From Palsa-506 sp963786975 (lineage in GTDB: Bacteria; Actinomycetota; Actinomycetes; Streptosporangiales; Streptosporangiaceae): a stretch of 64,000 nt of DNA. Under the pieces are notes generated by a model that did no database searches, was not told the origin of the DNA, and worked only from the letters and a program-made list of their open reading frames with translations. The stretch covers positions 434,001-498,000 of the forward strand of contig CAWBBE010000005.1 in assembly GCA_963786975.1 (NCBI GenBank), written 5' to 3'. Each line of letters starts with the position of its first letter. Position 1 is the stretch's first letter. This document shows positions 49,224 to 57,920 of this stretch, in pieces. The position numbers were made by a program, and so were the translations under genes.

Positions 49224-49841
49224 GTGGACCGTGCCGTACCCGCCGGGGTGGCCGAGGCTGACTGGACGCCGCCCACCTGGGAGCAGGTGGTCCGGGAGCA
49301 TTCCGCGCGCGTCTACCGCCTCGCCTACCGGCTGACCGGCAACTCGCACGACGCCGAGGACCTGACGCAAGAGGTCTTCGTACGGGTCTTCCGGTCACTG
49401 TCCAGCTATACGCCCGGCACGTTCGAGGGCTGGCTGCACCGGATCACCACCAACCTCTTCCTCGACATGGCCCGGCGCAAGCAGCGGATCCGGTTCGAGG
49501 GCCTCGCCGACGACACCGCAGCCAGGATCGGCGGCACCGAGCCGACCCCGGCCGAGGCATTCGACGAGCGTCATCTCGATGATGACATCCAGTCCGCGCT
49601 CAAGGCCCTGGCACCCGAGTACCGGGCCGCGGTGATCCTCTGCGACATCGAGGGATTGTCCTATGAGGAGATCGCCGACACCCTCGGCGTGAAGCTCGGC
49701 ACGGTCCGCAGCCGCATCCATCGGGGACGCGCGCAGCTGCGGACGGCCCTGGAGCACCGCAGGCCACGTCAGGCGACCACGCCGATCCCGCGGCCGCGGG
49801 CCAATCTGCGGGCCGGGCTGCCGGAAGGCGGCCACCCATGA
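49224..49841 (+). CDS. sigE: ECF sigma factor SigE
   Basis: Region 2 (VREHSARVYRLAYRLTGNSH, DAEDLTQEVFVRVFRSL, FLDMARRKQR) and region 4 (APEYRAAVILCDIEGLSYEE, LGVKLGTVRSRIHRGRAQL) are complete in 205 residues. Synteny with the anti-sigma factor, an RseB-like protein, HtrA and TatB identifies it as the envelope-stress sigma factor SigE. GTG 49224 has GAAGAGGGGA upstream. The stop overlaps rseA as ATGA. Confidence 0.94.
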   Translation: MDRAVPAGVAEADWTPPTWEQVVREHSARVYRLAYRLTGNSHDAEDLTQEVFVRVFRSLSSYTPGTFEGWLHRITTNLFLDMARRKQRIRFEGLADDTAARIGGTEPTPAEAFDERHLDDDIQSALKALAPEYRAAVILCDIEGLSYEEIADTLGVKLGTVRSRIHRGRAQLRTALEHRRPRQATTPIPRPRANLRAGLPEGGHP

Positions 49842-50351
49842 GCCATCTCGGCCGCCGTCTTTCCGCGTTGATCGACGATGAGCTTGACCACGAGGACCGT
49901 GACCGGGTACTGGTTCACCTGGCCCGGTGCGAACCGTGCCGGGCTGAGGCAGCGGCGCTGCGGATGCTGAAGCGGCGGATGAACGCGCTGGGCGGGGCCG
50001 CGGCCGATTCGACGCTGACGCACCGGCTGATGAGCCTGGCCATGTCCGGTGATCCGGGCGCCGATGGCGGCGGGTGGCCCTGGTCCGCGAGCACGCATGC
50101 GGCCGGGATCGGCGGGCGCGAACTGCGGCCGGGCCAGGCTCACCCTGATCGGCTGCTTCGCGCTCCTGCTGGTAAGCCTCGGGGCTGCGGCCTTCGCCGC
50201 AGGTGGCGGCGGCCAGCAGCCTGGCCCGCGGGTGACGCCCGCGGTTGACGTGTACATGATCCAGCACGAGATCATGACTGGCGAGGTGCCGGCGTCACGG
50301 CCTCGCCCGGTGCCGTCAGCCCGGAAGAGCACCCCGCTGCACGAGCCGTGA
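49838..50351 (+). CDS. rseA: Anti-sigma factor RseA (zinc-binding, frameshifted)
   Basis: The N-terminus is a zinc anti-sigma domain: LSALIDDELDHEDRDRVLVH followed by LARCEPCRAEA, giving the HxxxCxxC ligands. The frame then changes between about 50060 and 50130. The new frame supplies the membrane helix LTLIGCFALLLVSLGAAAFA and an outer tail ending KSTPLHEP, whose stop overlaps rseB by GTGA. Both halves are needed for the expected topology, so a single-base error is likelier than inactivation. If real, the cell would make a soluble anti-sigma domain lacking its anchor. Confidence 0.8.
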
Positions 50352-51514
50352 GCCCGGTATTGTCTCCAGCACGGCGGATCACCGGGGCCGTGCTGCTCAT
50401 CGGCCTGCTCGGCGCCGCACTGGCGACGCTGGCCCTGATGGACGCCTCAGCTGGATCATCGCAGCCCCCGCAAGGCGAATCCGGCGCCAGCCCGGCCGGC
50501 CTCCTCCCGGCCGGGCTGGGCGGCCGGGCGAGCAGCGCCAGCCGGGCCGGCCGCACGGCCAGCTCAAAGGCCGGCCTGCGGCTGCTGAGAGAGGCCGCCG
50601 CCGCTGGCGCGGCCACGTCCTACCGGGGCGTTCAGGTCGTCTCCTGGTCCGGGCCGCACGGCAACATCACCGCGCTGGTGCATGTCTGGCACCAGCGCGA
50701 CCGCAGCATCCTCGCCCAAGTCACCGACCTGGGCTCGGCCCCAACGCCGGCCGCGTCGGCGCCGTTGCCGGCCAGCGCCCAGGATCCAGACGGGATCCTC
50801 GGCCTGCCGCGTCAGCTGGTAAGCCTCATGTGCGCCAACTACCAGGTGTCGGCGGCGGGCTACGATCAGGTCGTCGGCCGGCCCGCGCAGATCGTCGTGC
50901 TGCGCCGGGCAGATGGCAGCCTGGCCGCGAAATTCTGGCTGGATGCCGAGACGAAGCTGCCGCTGCGCCGGGAAATCTTCGGTGCCGGGGCGAGCGTGAT
51001 CAGCGAGGACGTGTTCATCGAGCTGCAAATCGGCGCTGGCGGGCTGCGCGGCATGCCGCCTGCGGCAGCGCAGCCATGGTCAGCCCGGCTGGACCTGGCG
51101 CAGCTCGCCGCGCTCAAGGCAGCGGGCTGGCCGGTGCAGGCCCAGCTACCCGGCAGCCTGCGGCTGGTAGCGGCCCACCGGACCAGCACCTCCGCGGGCC
51201 CGGTGATCGACCTCGACTATTCCGACGGGCTGTCCGAGGTGTCTGTCTTCCTGCAGCGCGGCCAGCTGGCCGGGGCGCCACCCGGCTGGCAGGAAACCGC
51301 GGTGCGCGGCCGCTCGGTCTACTCAACTGACCCGAATCTGCGGAGTCTCGCCTGGTCAGCGCACGGTTTCGTGTACACGCTGATCGCGGCGGCGCCGCCG
51401 GCGACCGTCGATCAGGTCGTCGACGCCTTGCCGCACGACGCCGGGCCGGGTTTCTGGGGGCGGATCGAACACGGGCTCCGGCGACTCGGCTCCATGCTCA
51501 ACCCGTTCCACTGA
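50348..51514 (+). CDS. RseB/MucB-like sigma-E regulatory lipoprotein-like protein
   Basis: A 388-residue exported protein with an N-terminal hydrophobic helix (ITGAVLLIGLLGAALATLAL) and a LolA-like N-terminal domain (TSYRGVQVVSWSGPHGNITA, then VVLRRADGSLAAKFWLDAET and KLPLRREIF). Its C-terminal domain (GWQETAVRGRSVYSTDP, PPATVDQVVDALPH) matches MucB/RseB proteins that sense envelope lipids and shield the anti-sigma factor. GTG 50348 overlaps the rseA stop. Confidence 0.8.
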   Translation: MSPVLSPARRITGAVLLIGLLGAALATLALMDASAGSSQPPQGESGASPAGLLPAGLGGRASSASRAGRTASSKAGLRLLREAAAAGAATSYRGVQVVSWSGPHGNITALVHVWHQRDRSILAQVTDLGSAPTPAASAPLPASAQDPDGILGLPRQLVSLMCANYQVSAAGYDQVVGRPAQIVVLRRADGSLAAKFWLDAETKLPLRREIFGAGASVISEDVFIELQIGAGGLRGMPPAAAQPWSARLDLAQLAALKAAGWPVQAQLPGSLRLVAAHRTSTSAGPVIDLDYSDGLSEVSVFLQRGQLAGAPPGWQETAVRGRSVYSTDPNLRSLAWSAHGFVYTLIAAAPPATVDQVVDALPHDAGPGFWGRIEHGLRRLGSMLNPFH

Positions 51515-51598
51515 GCAGGCCTATCAGCCCCGATCGGGGGGGAGGTAACGCAGCAGGCGGTGAGTCCCGGCCTTTGCGGCCGATCGGGGAGGCAGCTG

Positions 51599-52900
51599 AT
51601 GCCCGCAGAGTCGTCGCCCGCGAGCGCTGGGCACGCCCGGGAGCGAACTGCGGCGGCAGATTTCCCAGCTGAGCCTCTCCCGGCTGAGCCGCCACCGCTG
51701 GCTGGCCATCTTCCGCCGTCGGCTGGCCATCTTCCGCCGCCGCTGCCCGGCGATCTTCCGGCCGAGCCGCGAGCCGACCCGGCCGCCCGGACTGGTCTCC
51801 GCGGTCGCCGGCTGGCCTTCTGGGCGCTCGCGCTCGCCCTCGCGTCAGGCCTGGCCGGCGGCCTGATCGGCGGGTACGTCTCAGCCCGGAACGCCGCCGA
51901 CGGGCCGGAGCCCGGGTTCAGCCTCGGTACCGTCCCGCCGGGCCTAACCAACCGGCCGCCGTCCTCGGTGGCCGGTATCGCGGCCAGGGTGCTGCCCAGC
52001 GTGGTCATGGTCAAGGTGGCCGGCGGGCAGGGCACCGGCTCCGGCTTCGTTGTCGGCGGCGGCTACGTGATCACCGACAATCACGTCGTGACGCTGGACG
52101 GGCGGGTGCGGCACGCGTCGCTGCAGGTGGTCTTCAATAATGGCCGCGACGTGCCTGCCAGGCTGATCGGTGCCGATCCCTTCTCCGACATCGCGGTGAT
52201 CCGGCCGCGAGTAGCCGGGCATCTGCCGGCCCTGTCGCTCGGTAACTCCGCCGGGGTTGAAGTCGGCGACCCGGTCGTCGCCTTCGGCTCGCCGCTTGGC
52301 CTGGCGGGCACCGTCACCAGTGGCATCGTCAGCGCGCTGCACCGGCCGGTGCATCCGGGCGGGGTGCAGGGCGCCGCCGCCGAGGCGTTCATCAACGCCA
52401 TCCAGACGGATGCGCCGATCAACCCCGGCAACTCGGGCGGTCCACTGGTGAACGGGCAGGCCCAGGTAATCGGGGTCAACGCGGCGATCGCGACGCTCGG
52501 CAGCGGCCCGCTGACCGGCCAGAGCGGCAGCATCGGCCTCGGCTTCGCGATCCCGGTCAACCAGGTACGGCTGATCGCGATGGAACTCATCCGCACTGGC
52601 CAGGCCAGCCATGCGGTGCTCGGGGTGCTGCTGGACCCCGGCTATGCCGGGCCCGGCGCCAGGATCCGCGCCCTGCCGCGCCGCGGTACGCCGGCGGCCG
52701 CCCCGCGCGGTCCCGCGGCCCAGGCCGGCCTGCGGCCCGGTGACGTCATCGTCAGATTCGGCGACCAGCCGATCGGCAGCGTCGCGGCGCTCATCGATGC
52801 CATCCGGTCCAGGCAGCCTGGCACCCGGGTGACGGTCGTGTTCCGCCGCGCTGGGCAGCGCCATGCAGTCTCTGTCACGCTCGGCTCGGCGCCGTCCTGA
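51599..52900 (+). CDS. htrA: HtrA/DegP-like serine protease with PDZ domain
   Basis: A cytoplasmic Pro/Ala-rich N-terminus and one membrane helix (LAFWALALALASGLAGGLIG) precede a trypsin-like domain with His in YVITDNHVVTLDG, Asp in DPFSDIAVIRP and Ser in NPGNSGGPLVNG. A C-terminal PDZ domain follows (AQAGLRPGDVIVRFGDQPI). It degrades misfolded envelope proteins and is an expected SigE target. ATG 51599 is preferred (GGGGAGG six bases upstream); GTG 51560 is possible. Length is 433 residues. Confidence 0.93.
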   Translation: MPAESSPASAGHARERTAAADFPAEPLPAEPPPLAGHLPPSAGHLPPPLPGDLPAEPRADPAARTGLRGRRLAFWALALALASGLAGGLIGGYVSARNAADGPEPGFSLGTVPPGLTNRPPSSVAGIAARVLPSVVMVKVAGGQGTGSGFVVGGGYVITDNHVVTLDGRVRHASLQVVFNNGRDVPARLIGADPFSDIAVIRPRVAGHLPALSLGNSAGVEVGDPVVAFGSPLGLAGTVTSGIVSALHRPVHPGGVQGAAAEAFINAIQTDAPINPGNSGGPLVNGQAQVIGVNAAIATLGSGPLTGQSGSIGLGFAIPVNQVRLIAMELIRTGQASHAVLGVLLDPGYAGPGARIRALPRRGTPAAAPRGPAAQAGLRPGDVIVRFGDQPIGSVAALIDAIRSRQPGTRVTVVFRRAGQRHAVSVTLGSAPS

Positions 52901-52902
52901 CC

Positions 52903-53003
52903 CTGGTCGCGGCGAGTCCGCGCCCTGGCTGCGGCGCGCTGCCCGGCCCTGGCTGTGGCCCGGCCCTGGCTGTGGCGCGCGGCCCTGGCTGCGGCGCGCG
53001 GCC
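52903..53003. repeat. Short tandem repeats after htrA
   Basis: The unit GCCCTGGCTGyGGC recurs about five times, spaced 15-25 bases apart, directly after the htrA stop. No gene is present. Confidence 0.7.
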
Positions 53004-53090
53004 GTCTACCGGCCCGGCTGACCCTGACCCTGGCCCAGCCCGTCCGATGTGTCCGATTCATCCTGTTCCGGGCCAAGCAGGCGGGGTCCT

Positions 53091-53149
53091 CCAACCCGTT
53101 GAAACCGGATTTCAACGGGTTGGGTGCCGTTGAACGCCGGTTTCAACGG
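53091..53149 (+). promoter_or_regulatory. Two tandem stem-loops between htrA and tatB
   Basis: A perfect 14-bp stem (CCAACCCGTTGAAA with TTTCAACGGGTTGG, loop CCGGA) at 53091-53123 is followed by a smaller hairpin (CCGTTGAA with TTCAACGG) at 53127-53149. The outer arms 53092-53108 and 53137-53153 are also exactly complementary, so mutually exclusive folds are possible. A transcription terminator for htrA is the simplest reading. Confidence 0.6.
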
Positions 53150-53285
53150 GTTGCAGTGCGGCCCGGGACAGGCGGCCGGAGCCGCCTGCGCCCGGCCGTA
53201 GTTCGTGGCCGGCGCCGGTAGCGTCTACATTGGTGCTGAGCGGTCTGCAGACCTGTGTGCCGCGGGAAACGCTGGAGCGGTCCCT

Positions 53286-53630
53286 GTGTTCGATTTGTCC
53301 ATCACCAAGCTGCTGGTGCTCGGGGTCCTCGCCCTGGTGATCTTCGGCCCGGATCAGCTGCCCAAGATCGCGGCACAGGCCGGCCGGGCACTGCGTGACC
53401 TGCGCCGGATCGCTGACGTGGCCAAGGCCGACCTGCGCGAGGGCCTCGGGCCCGAGTTCGCGGACTTCGATATCGATGACCTGAACCCGCGCAACTTCGT
53501 CCGCAAGCACCTGCTCGAGGATCCCGAGGACGAGGACGTGCCGGGCACGCCAGGCCTGGGCTCGCACGAGGTGACCGCGTCCACGTTGCTGCCGGGAGAA
53601 AGCCCGCCGTACGACGCCGAGGCCACCTGA
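53286..53630 (+). CDS. tatB: Sec-independent (Tat) translocase subunit TatB
   Basis: The N-terminal membrane helix LSITKLLVLGVLALVIFGPD is followed by the amphipathic helix (LPKIAAQAGRALRDLRRIAD) and an acidic tail (GPEFADFDIDDLNPRNFVRK). Length is 114 residues. With TatA/TatC it exports folded proteins. GTG 53286 is used; the ribosome site is weak. Position after htrA matches Rv1223-Rv1224. The last 26 codons are duplicated downstream. Confidence 0.93.
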   Translation: MFDLSITKLLVLGVLALVIFGPDQLPKIAAQAGRALRDLRRIADVAKADLREGLGPEFADFDIDDLNPRNFVRKHLLEDPEDEDVPGTPGLGSHEVTASTLLPGESPPYDAEAT

Positions 53631-53808
53631 GCCGCCGCTGACATCGCCGGCGGCCGGCGCCCGCGCCAGGCCGGAGCCGCCAGGCCTGGGCTCGCACGAG
53701 GTGACCGCGTCCACGTTGCTGCCAGGAGAAAGCCCGCCGTACGACGCCGAGGCCACCTGAGCCGCCGCTGAAATCGCCGGCGGCTGGCATGCGCGCCAGG
53801 CCGGGGCC
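53551..53808. repeat. 130-base direct duplication of the tatB 3' end
   Basis: Bases 53551-53680 recur from 53681 with exact 130-base period, including the last tatB codons and the TGA stop; the copies differ at only a few positions. The second copy has no start and is a non-coding remnant between convergent tatB and mrp. Further short CAGGCCGGGGCCGC repeats follow to 53836. Confidence 0.93.
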
Positions 53809-53837
53809 GCCAGGCCGGGGCCGCCAGGCCGGAGCCG

Positions 53838-54986
53838 TCAGACCGGGGTGAGCCCGAGCCGCCGCCCGGCAAGCCCGCGAGACGGGCCCAGCGCATCCGC
53901 GATCACCGAGATCTGCTTGGCCGCTGCTGAGTCCGGATCGCTGATGACGAGCGGAACCCCGCTGTCCCCGCCCTCGCGCAGCCGGATATCGATCGGGATC
54001 TGGCCGAGTACGGGCACTCGGGCGCCCATGATCCTGGTCAGCGCGTCGGCGACGGCCTGGCCGCCGCCGGTGCCGAAGATGTCGATCCGCTCGCCGCAAT
54101 GCGGGCAGGGCAGGTAGGACATGTTCTCGATCACGCCGGCCACACGCTGGTGCAGCTGCGGGGCAAGCGCGCCGGCCCGTTCGGCTACCTCGGCCGAGGC
54201 GAGCTGCGGGGTGGTCACCACGAGCAGCTCGGCGCCGGGAATCAGATGGCCGACCGATATCGCCACGTCCCCGGTGCCCGGCGGCAGGTCCATCAGCAGT
54301 ACGTCCAGGTCGCCCCAGTAGACGTCGGCGAGGAACTGCTCGAGCGCCCGGTGCAGGATCGGCCCGCGCCACGGCACCGGCTCGTTGCCCCTGGTGAACA
54401 TCCCGACCGAGATGACCTTCACGCCGTGCGACGACGGCGGCATGATCATCTTCTCGACCTGGGTGGGCTGGCCGGCCACGCCGAGCATGCGAGGCACCGA
54501 GTGGCCGTACATGTCGGCGTCCAGCACGCCCACTTTCTGGCCGGCCGCGGCGAGCGCCGCGGCGAGGTTCACGGTGACGGACGACTTGCCGACCCCGCCC
54601 TTGCCGCTTGCGACCGCGTAAACCCGGGTCAGCGAGGTTTCCTTGGCGAACGGGATCTCTCGTTCCGGCCGGCCGCCGCGGAGCTGGCTCTGCAGGCCGC
54701 GGCGCTGCTCATCGCTCATCACGTCAAGCTCGACGCGGACGCCGGTAACGCCGTCCAGCCTGCCGACCGCCTCGGTGACCAGCCTGGTGATGGTGTCTCG
54801 CATCGGGCAGCCGGAAACGGTCAGCCAGACATCCACCCGGACGGCGCCACCTTCGCCGATTTCCACGTTCTTGACCATGCCGAGCTCGGTGATGGGACGG
54901 TGGATCTCGGGGTCGTTGACCCCGGAAAGTGCCTGGGTCACCTGCTCGATGGTGGGCGGCGAACCAGCGGCCGACGGGGATGCCAT
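53838..54986 (-). CDS. mrp: Mrp/NBP35-family iron-sulfur carrier ATPase
   Basis: An N-terminal MIP18/DUF59 domain (DPEIHRPITELGMVKNVEIG, SGCPMRDTI) is fused to a P-loop ATPase with Walker A VASGKGGVGKSSVTVNLAAA, GVLDADMYGHSVPRMLG and LLMDLPPGTGD. The cluster-binding CxxC lies in YLPCPHCGERI. It loads Fe-S clusters onto target proteins. ATG 54986 gives 382 residues; ATG 54995 is an alternative. Divergent from trmH; synteny equals Rv1229c. Confidence 0.93.
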   Translation of the reverse strand: MASPSAAGSPPTIEQVTQALSGVNDPEIHRPITELGMVKNVEIGEGGAVRVDVWLTVSGCPMRDTITRLVTEAVGRLDGVTGVRVELDVMSDEQRRGLQSQLRGGRPEREIPFAKETSLTRVYAVASGKGGVGKSSVTVNLAAALAAAGQKVGVLDADMYGHSVPRMLGVAGQPTQVEKMIMPPSSHGVKVISVGMFTRGNEPVPWRGPILHRALEQFLADVYWGDLDVLLMDLPPGTGDVAISVGHLIPGAELLVVTTPQLASAEVAERAGALAPQLHQRVAGVIENMSYLPCPHCGERIDIFGTGGGQAVADALTRIMGARVPVLGQIPIDIRLREGGDSGVPLVISDPDSAAAKQISVIADALGPSRGLAGRRLGLTPV

Positions 54987-55077
54987 GTGCCCCATGCTAC
55001 GAACCCCGGGGTATGCCGTCGAACCGCCGGGTCTGTTGCGATCGTGCGGCGCGGCCAGCGAGCAGAAACGGCGGTCC

Positions 55078-55884
55078 ATGGAACTGCAGCAGATCGGCCT
55101 CCGGCACCCGGCCGCTGAGCTGGTCAGGAACATCCAGCGCAACCGGACCGGGATTCCGCGCCGGATGTTCGTCGCCGAGGGGCTGTACGAGCACAACATC
55201 GTGCTGGCCGCCGGAGTCCGGCTGGACACGTTCCTGTGGTGCCCGGACGCCGCGTACTCCGACGAGGCGAGGAAGCGCAGCGCCGAACTGGCGGCCCGGG
55301 CGGGTCACGCTTACCAGATCTCGGTCAAGACGCTGGAACGGCTGGCTGAACGGCCGGGCCCGGATGGCCTGCTGTCCATCGCCCAGCTGCCGGACTGGAA
55401 CCCGGCGGATATCAGGCTCGGTGCCAGTGCGCTCGTGCTGGTAGCCGACGGCATCGAGATTCCCGGCAACCTCGGCACGCTGATCCGCACGCTGGACGCC
55501 TGCGCCGCCGACTGCCTGGTACTGACTAACCGCCGGACCAGGCTGACCCACCCGAAGGTGCTCCGCGCCAGCCAGGGCATGAGCATCAGGGTTCCGGCGC
55601 TCGACTTCGACCAGGTAGCGGAGGCCGTGGCCTGGCTGGCCAGCCGCGGCTGCACGGTCTACCTGGCCGGTACCGACCGGAGCGTAAGCTACCGCGAAGC
55701 CGACTACGGCGGCCGGACGGCCCTGGTGGTCGGCAGCGAGCGCTACGGCATCTCCCCGGCCTGGTACCAGGCCGGGTTCAGCCGGATCGGCATCCCGATG
55801 CTCGGCGTCGCGGACTCGCTGAACGTGGCGATCTCCGCGTCGGTGCTGCTGTACGAGGCACGCGCCCGCAAGAGCAACTGGTAA
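55078..55884 (+). CDS. TrmH (SpoU)-family RNA 2'-O-methyltransferase
   Basis: A trefoil-knot SPOUT methyltransferase of 268 residues. Motif 1 is EIPGNLGTLIRTLDACAADC, motif 2 LVVGSERYGISPAW and motif 3 IPMLGVADSLNVAISASVLL. The N-terminal substrate-binding domain (VRNIQRNRTGIPRRMFVAEG) resembles rRNA or tRNA 2'-O-methylases; the exact site is unknown. ATG 55078 follows the mrp divergent promoter. Confidence 0.88.
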   Translation: MELQQIGLRHPAAELVRNIQRNRTGIPRRMFVAEGLYEHNIVLAAGVRLDTFLWCPDAAYSDEARKRSAELAARAGHAYQISVKTLERLAERPGPDGLLSIAQLPDWNPADIRLGASALVLVADGIEIPGNLGTLIRTLDACAADCLVLTNRRTRLTHPKVLRASQGMSIRVPALDFDQVAEAVAWLASRGCTVYLAGTDRSVSYREADYGGRTALVVGSERYGISPAWYQAGFSRIGIPMLGVADSLNVAISASVLLYEARARKSNW

Positions 55885-55897
55885 GGCGGCTGCCCCG

Positions 55898-56344
55898 TTA
55901 CAGTGACAGCATTCCGCTGACCAGGGCCCGCCAGGTCTTCGGGCCGACGATGCCGTCCACGGTGAGGCCGAGGGCCCGCTGGAAGCCGCGCACCGCCGAG
56001 TCGGTCTTGGGCCCGAAGATCCCGTCGATCTGCAGGCCCTGGCCCGGGTCACCGGACAGGTTGCGGAACTGGAACTCCTCCTGCACTCCGCGCACCGCAT
56101 CCCCGGTGCTGCCCTGTGCGACCTGGACGATCAGCGCGCTCCAGGTCTTCGGGCCGACCACGCCGTCGACGGCCAGGTGCTGGCCGGCCTGGAAGGCACG
56201 TACCGCGGCCAGCGTGGCCGGGCCGAAAATCCCGTCGACCGTGACCGCATGCCCGCGCGCGCCGAGCAGGTACTGCAGAGTCCGCACCGGGTGATTCTCG
56301 TCGCCCTGCTGCACCAGCGGCCACGGCTGGATCGTCTCACTCAT
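55898..56344 (-). CDS. Peptidoglycan-binding-domain protein (two PGB repeats)
   Basis: Two PG_binding_1 domains in 148 residues: VRTLQYLLGARGHAVTVDGI with FGPATLAAVRAFQ, and GVQEEFQF with DGIFGPKTDSAVRGFQRALG and VDGIVGPKTWRALV. There is no signal peptide or enzyme domain, so it may be non-classically exported or act inside. ATG 56344 lies after AGGGAGAACC. It is a stand-alone gene converging on trmH. Confidence 0.85.
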   Translation of the reverse strand: MSETIQPWPLVQQGDENHPVRTLQYLLGARGHAVTVDGIFGPATLAAVRAFQAGQHLAVDGVVGPKTWSALIVQVAQGSTGDAVRGVQEEFQFRNLSGDPGQGLQIDGIFGPKTDSAVRGFQRALGLTVDGIVGPKTWRALVSGMLSL

Positions 56345-56460
56345 CAGGTTCTCCCTCGTCCGGTCGAATTACCCGCCGGAAGGCGAGCTTCGTCCCGGTA
56401 AGGGCCTGCCCGCCGCTGCCCGGGTGTACGCACGTCCGGCGCAGAAACGCCCGGTGCCCC

Positions 56461-56874
56461 TCAGGGCAGTACGCCCCAGGACGTCAGCGCCTCGGCCAGC
56501 CCGCTGGTCAGCTGGCCGGCGGCGTCCATCCGGGCGGCCGCCGCCGGGTCCACCCAGCGGGCGTCGGCGGCATCGTCGCCGGCGGTGAGCTCACCGCCGG
56601 TAACCACGGCGGCGTAATCCCTGATGTCCACCACCGCGCCGGCCAGCCCGGGCCGCTGCACCGCGCCGAGCAGCGGCCCGGCCACGACCTCCAGCCCGGT
56701 CTCCTCGCGGACCTCCCTGACCAGCGCGGCCGCGTCGGACTCGCCGGGCTCGATCCGGCCGCCCGGGATCGACCACAGCCCCGCGCCCGGCTCGTGGCCG
56801 CGCCTGATCAGCAGCAGCCGGCCCGTCTCGTCCTTGACCACCGCCCCCACGCAGGGGATCCGCCGCACCGCCAT
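56461..56874 (-). CDS. NUDIX hydrolase
   Basis: A 137-residue NUDIX protein with the full box GGRIEPGESDAAALVREVRE then ETGLEV. The N-terminus CVGAVVKDETGRLLLIRRGH and the C-terminal ARWVDPAAAARM resemble small 8-oxo-dGTPase- or ADP-ribose-type enzymes; the substrate is not predictable. ATG 56874 is chosen because the frame further upstream has no family similarity. Divergent from the PHP gene by 106 bases. Confidence 0.87.
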   Translation of the reverse strand: MAVRRIPCVGAVVKDETGRLLLIRRGHEPGAGLWSIPGGRIEPGESDAAALVREVREETGLEVVAGPLLGAVQRPGLAGAVVDIRDYAAVVTGGELTAGDDAADARWVDPAAAARMDAAGQLTSGLAEALTSWGVLP

Positions 56875-56980
56875 GATGCCCAGTATCGCGGCAGCCAGGG
56901 TATCGCGGCAGCCGCAGCGGCCACCGCAGCTGGCCCGCCCGGTACCTGGTCGGCCGGCCGGGCCGGTTAGTCTCCGGTAG

Positions 56981-57825
56981 GTGCGCGCGGACCTGCACTG
57001 CCACAGCACCGCCTCGGACGGCACCGGCGGCCGGCCGAGGTGATGGCCCGCGCTCGCGCCGCCGGGCTCGACGCGGTCGCGCTGACCGACCATGACACGG
57101 TGGCCGGCCATGCCGAGGCACGCCGGGCGCTGCCCGGCGGTCTGACGCTGGTGCCCGGGATGGAGATGTCCTGCCGGCTGGCCGGCCACAGCGTGCACCT
57201 GCTCGGCTACCTGTTCGACCCGGCCGACACCGCGCTGGCCGCGGAATGCGCCCGGATCCGGGACAGCCGCACCGACCGGGCCAGGGCCATCGTCAGCCGG
57301 CTCGCCGCCCTGGGCGCCCCGGTCACCTGGCCGCAGGTCACCGCGATCGCCGCCGGCGGCGTGGTGGGCAGGCCGCACATCGCCAGGGCGATGGTGGCGG
57401 CCGGGGTGATCAGCTCAGCCGACCAGGCGTTCGGCCCGGACTGGCTCGGCCCCGGCGGCCGCGCGCACGTGACCAGGTACGCGCCCGACCCGGTCCGCGC
57501 GATCGGGCTCATCCGCGCGGCTGGCGGCGTCGCGGTGCTCGCCCACCCCCGCGCCGCGTCTCGCGGCTGGCAACTGCCGGACGAGCAGATCGCGCGGCTG
57601 GCCGCGGCCGGGCTGGCCGGAATCGAGGTCTGGCATCCAGATCAGGACCAGCCGGAACGGATGGCCCTGAGTGCCCTGGCAGCGCAGCTTGACGTGCTCG
57701 CGTCAGGCGGCAGCGACGACCACGGGGGCTTGACCGGCTACCGGATCGGCTGCGATACGATCGCGCCGCAAGCGTACGAGCGGCTGGTCATGCAGGCCAC
57801 CGGGGCCGCACCAGTGAGCGGGTGA
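56981..57825 (+). CDS. PHP-domain phosphoesterase (TrpH/RNase AM-like), frameshifted near its start
   Basis: The first metal-binding motif is encoded from GTG 56981 (VRADLHCHSTASDGT). A one-base loss near 57028 then moves the protein to another frame, continuing MARARAAGLDAVALTDHDTV, GMEMSCRLAGHSVHLLGYLF, GRPHIARAMVAAG, AHPRAASRGW and SGGSDDHGG. All PHP ligands are recoverable. Family members are 3'-5' exonucleases or nucleoside-bisphosphate phosphatases. Translation from ATG 57040 alone would lack the first ligands, so a sequence error is suspected. Confidence 0.78.
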
Positions 57826-57920
57826 TTGAGCGCGTCTTCCGGGCTCGGATTCTGCCCGGAGATGTTCGCGATTCTGCTGGTCGCCGCCGGCGCGCGGGTT
57901 AACGCGAAAGGCAGGTTGGC

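Noticed and set aside
52642..53115. 157-codon minus-strand frame over the htrA 3' end and downstream repeats
   Set aside because: Shadow of the HtrA PDZ region extended through Arg/Ala repeats.
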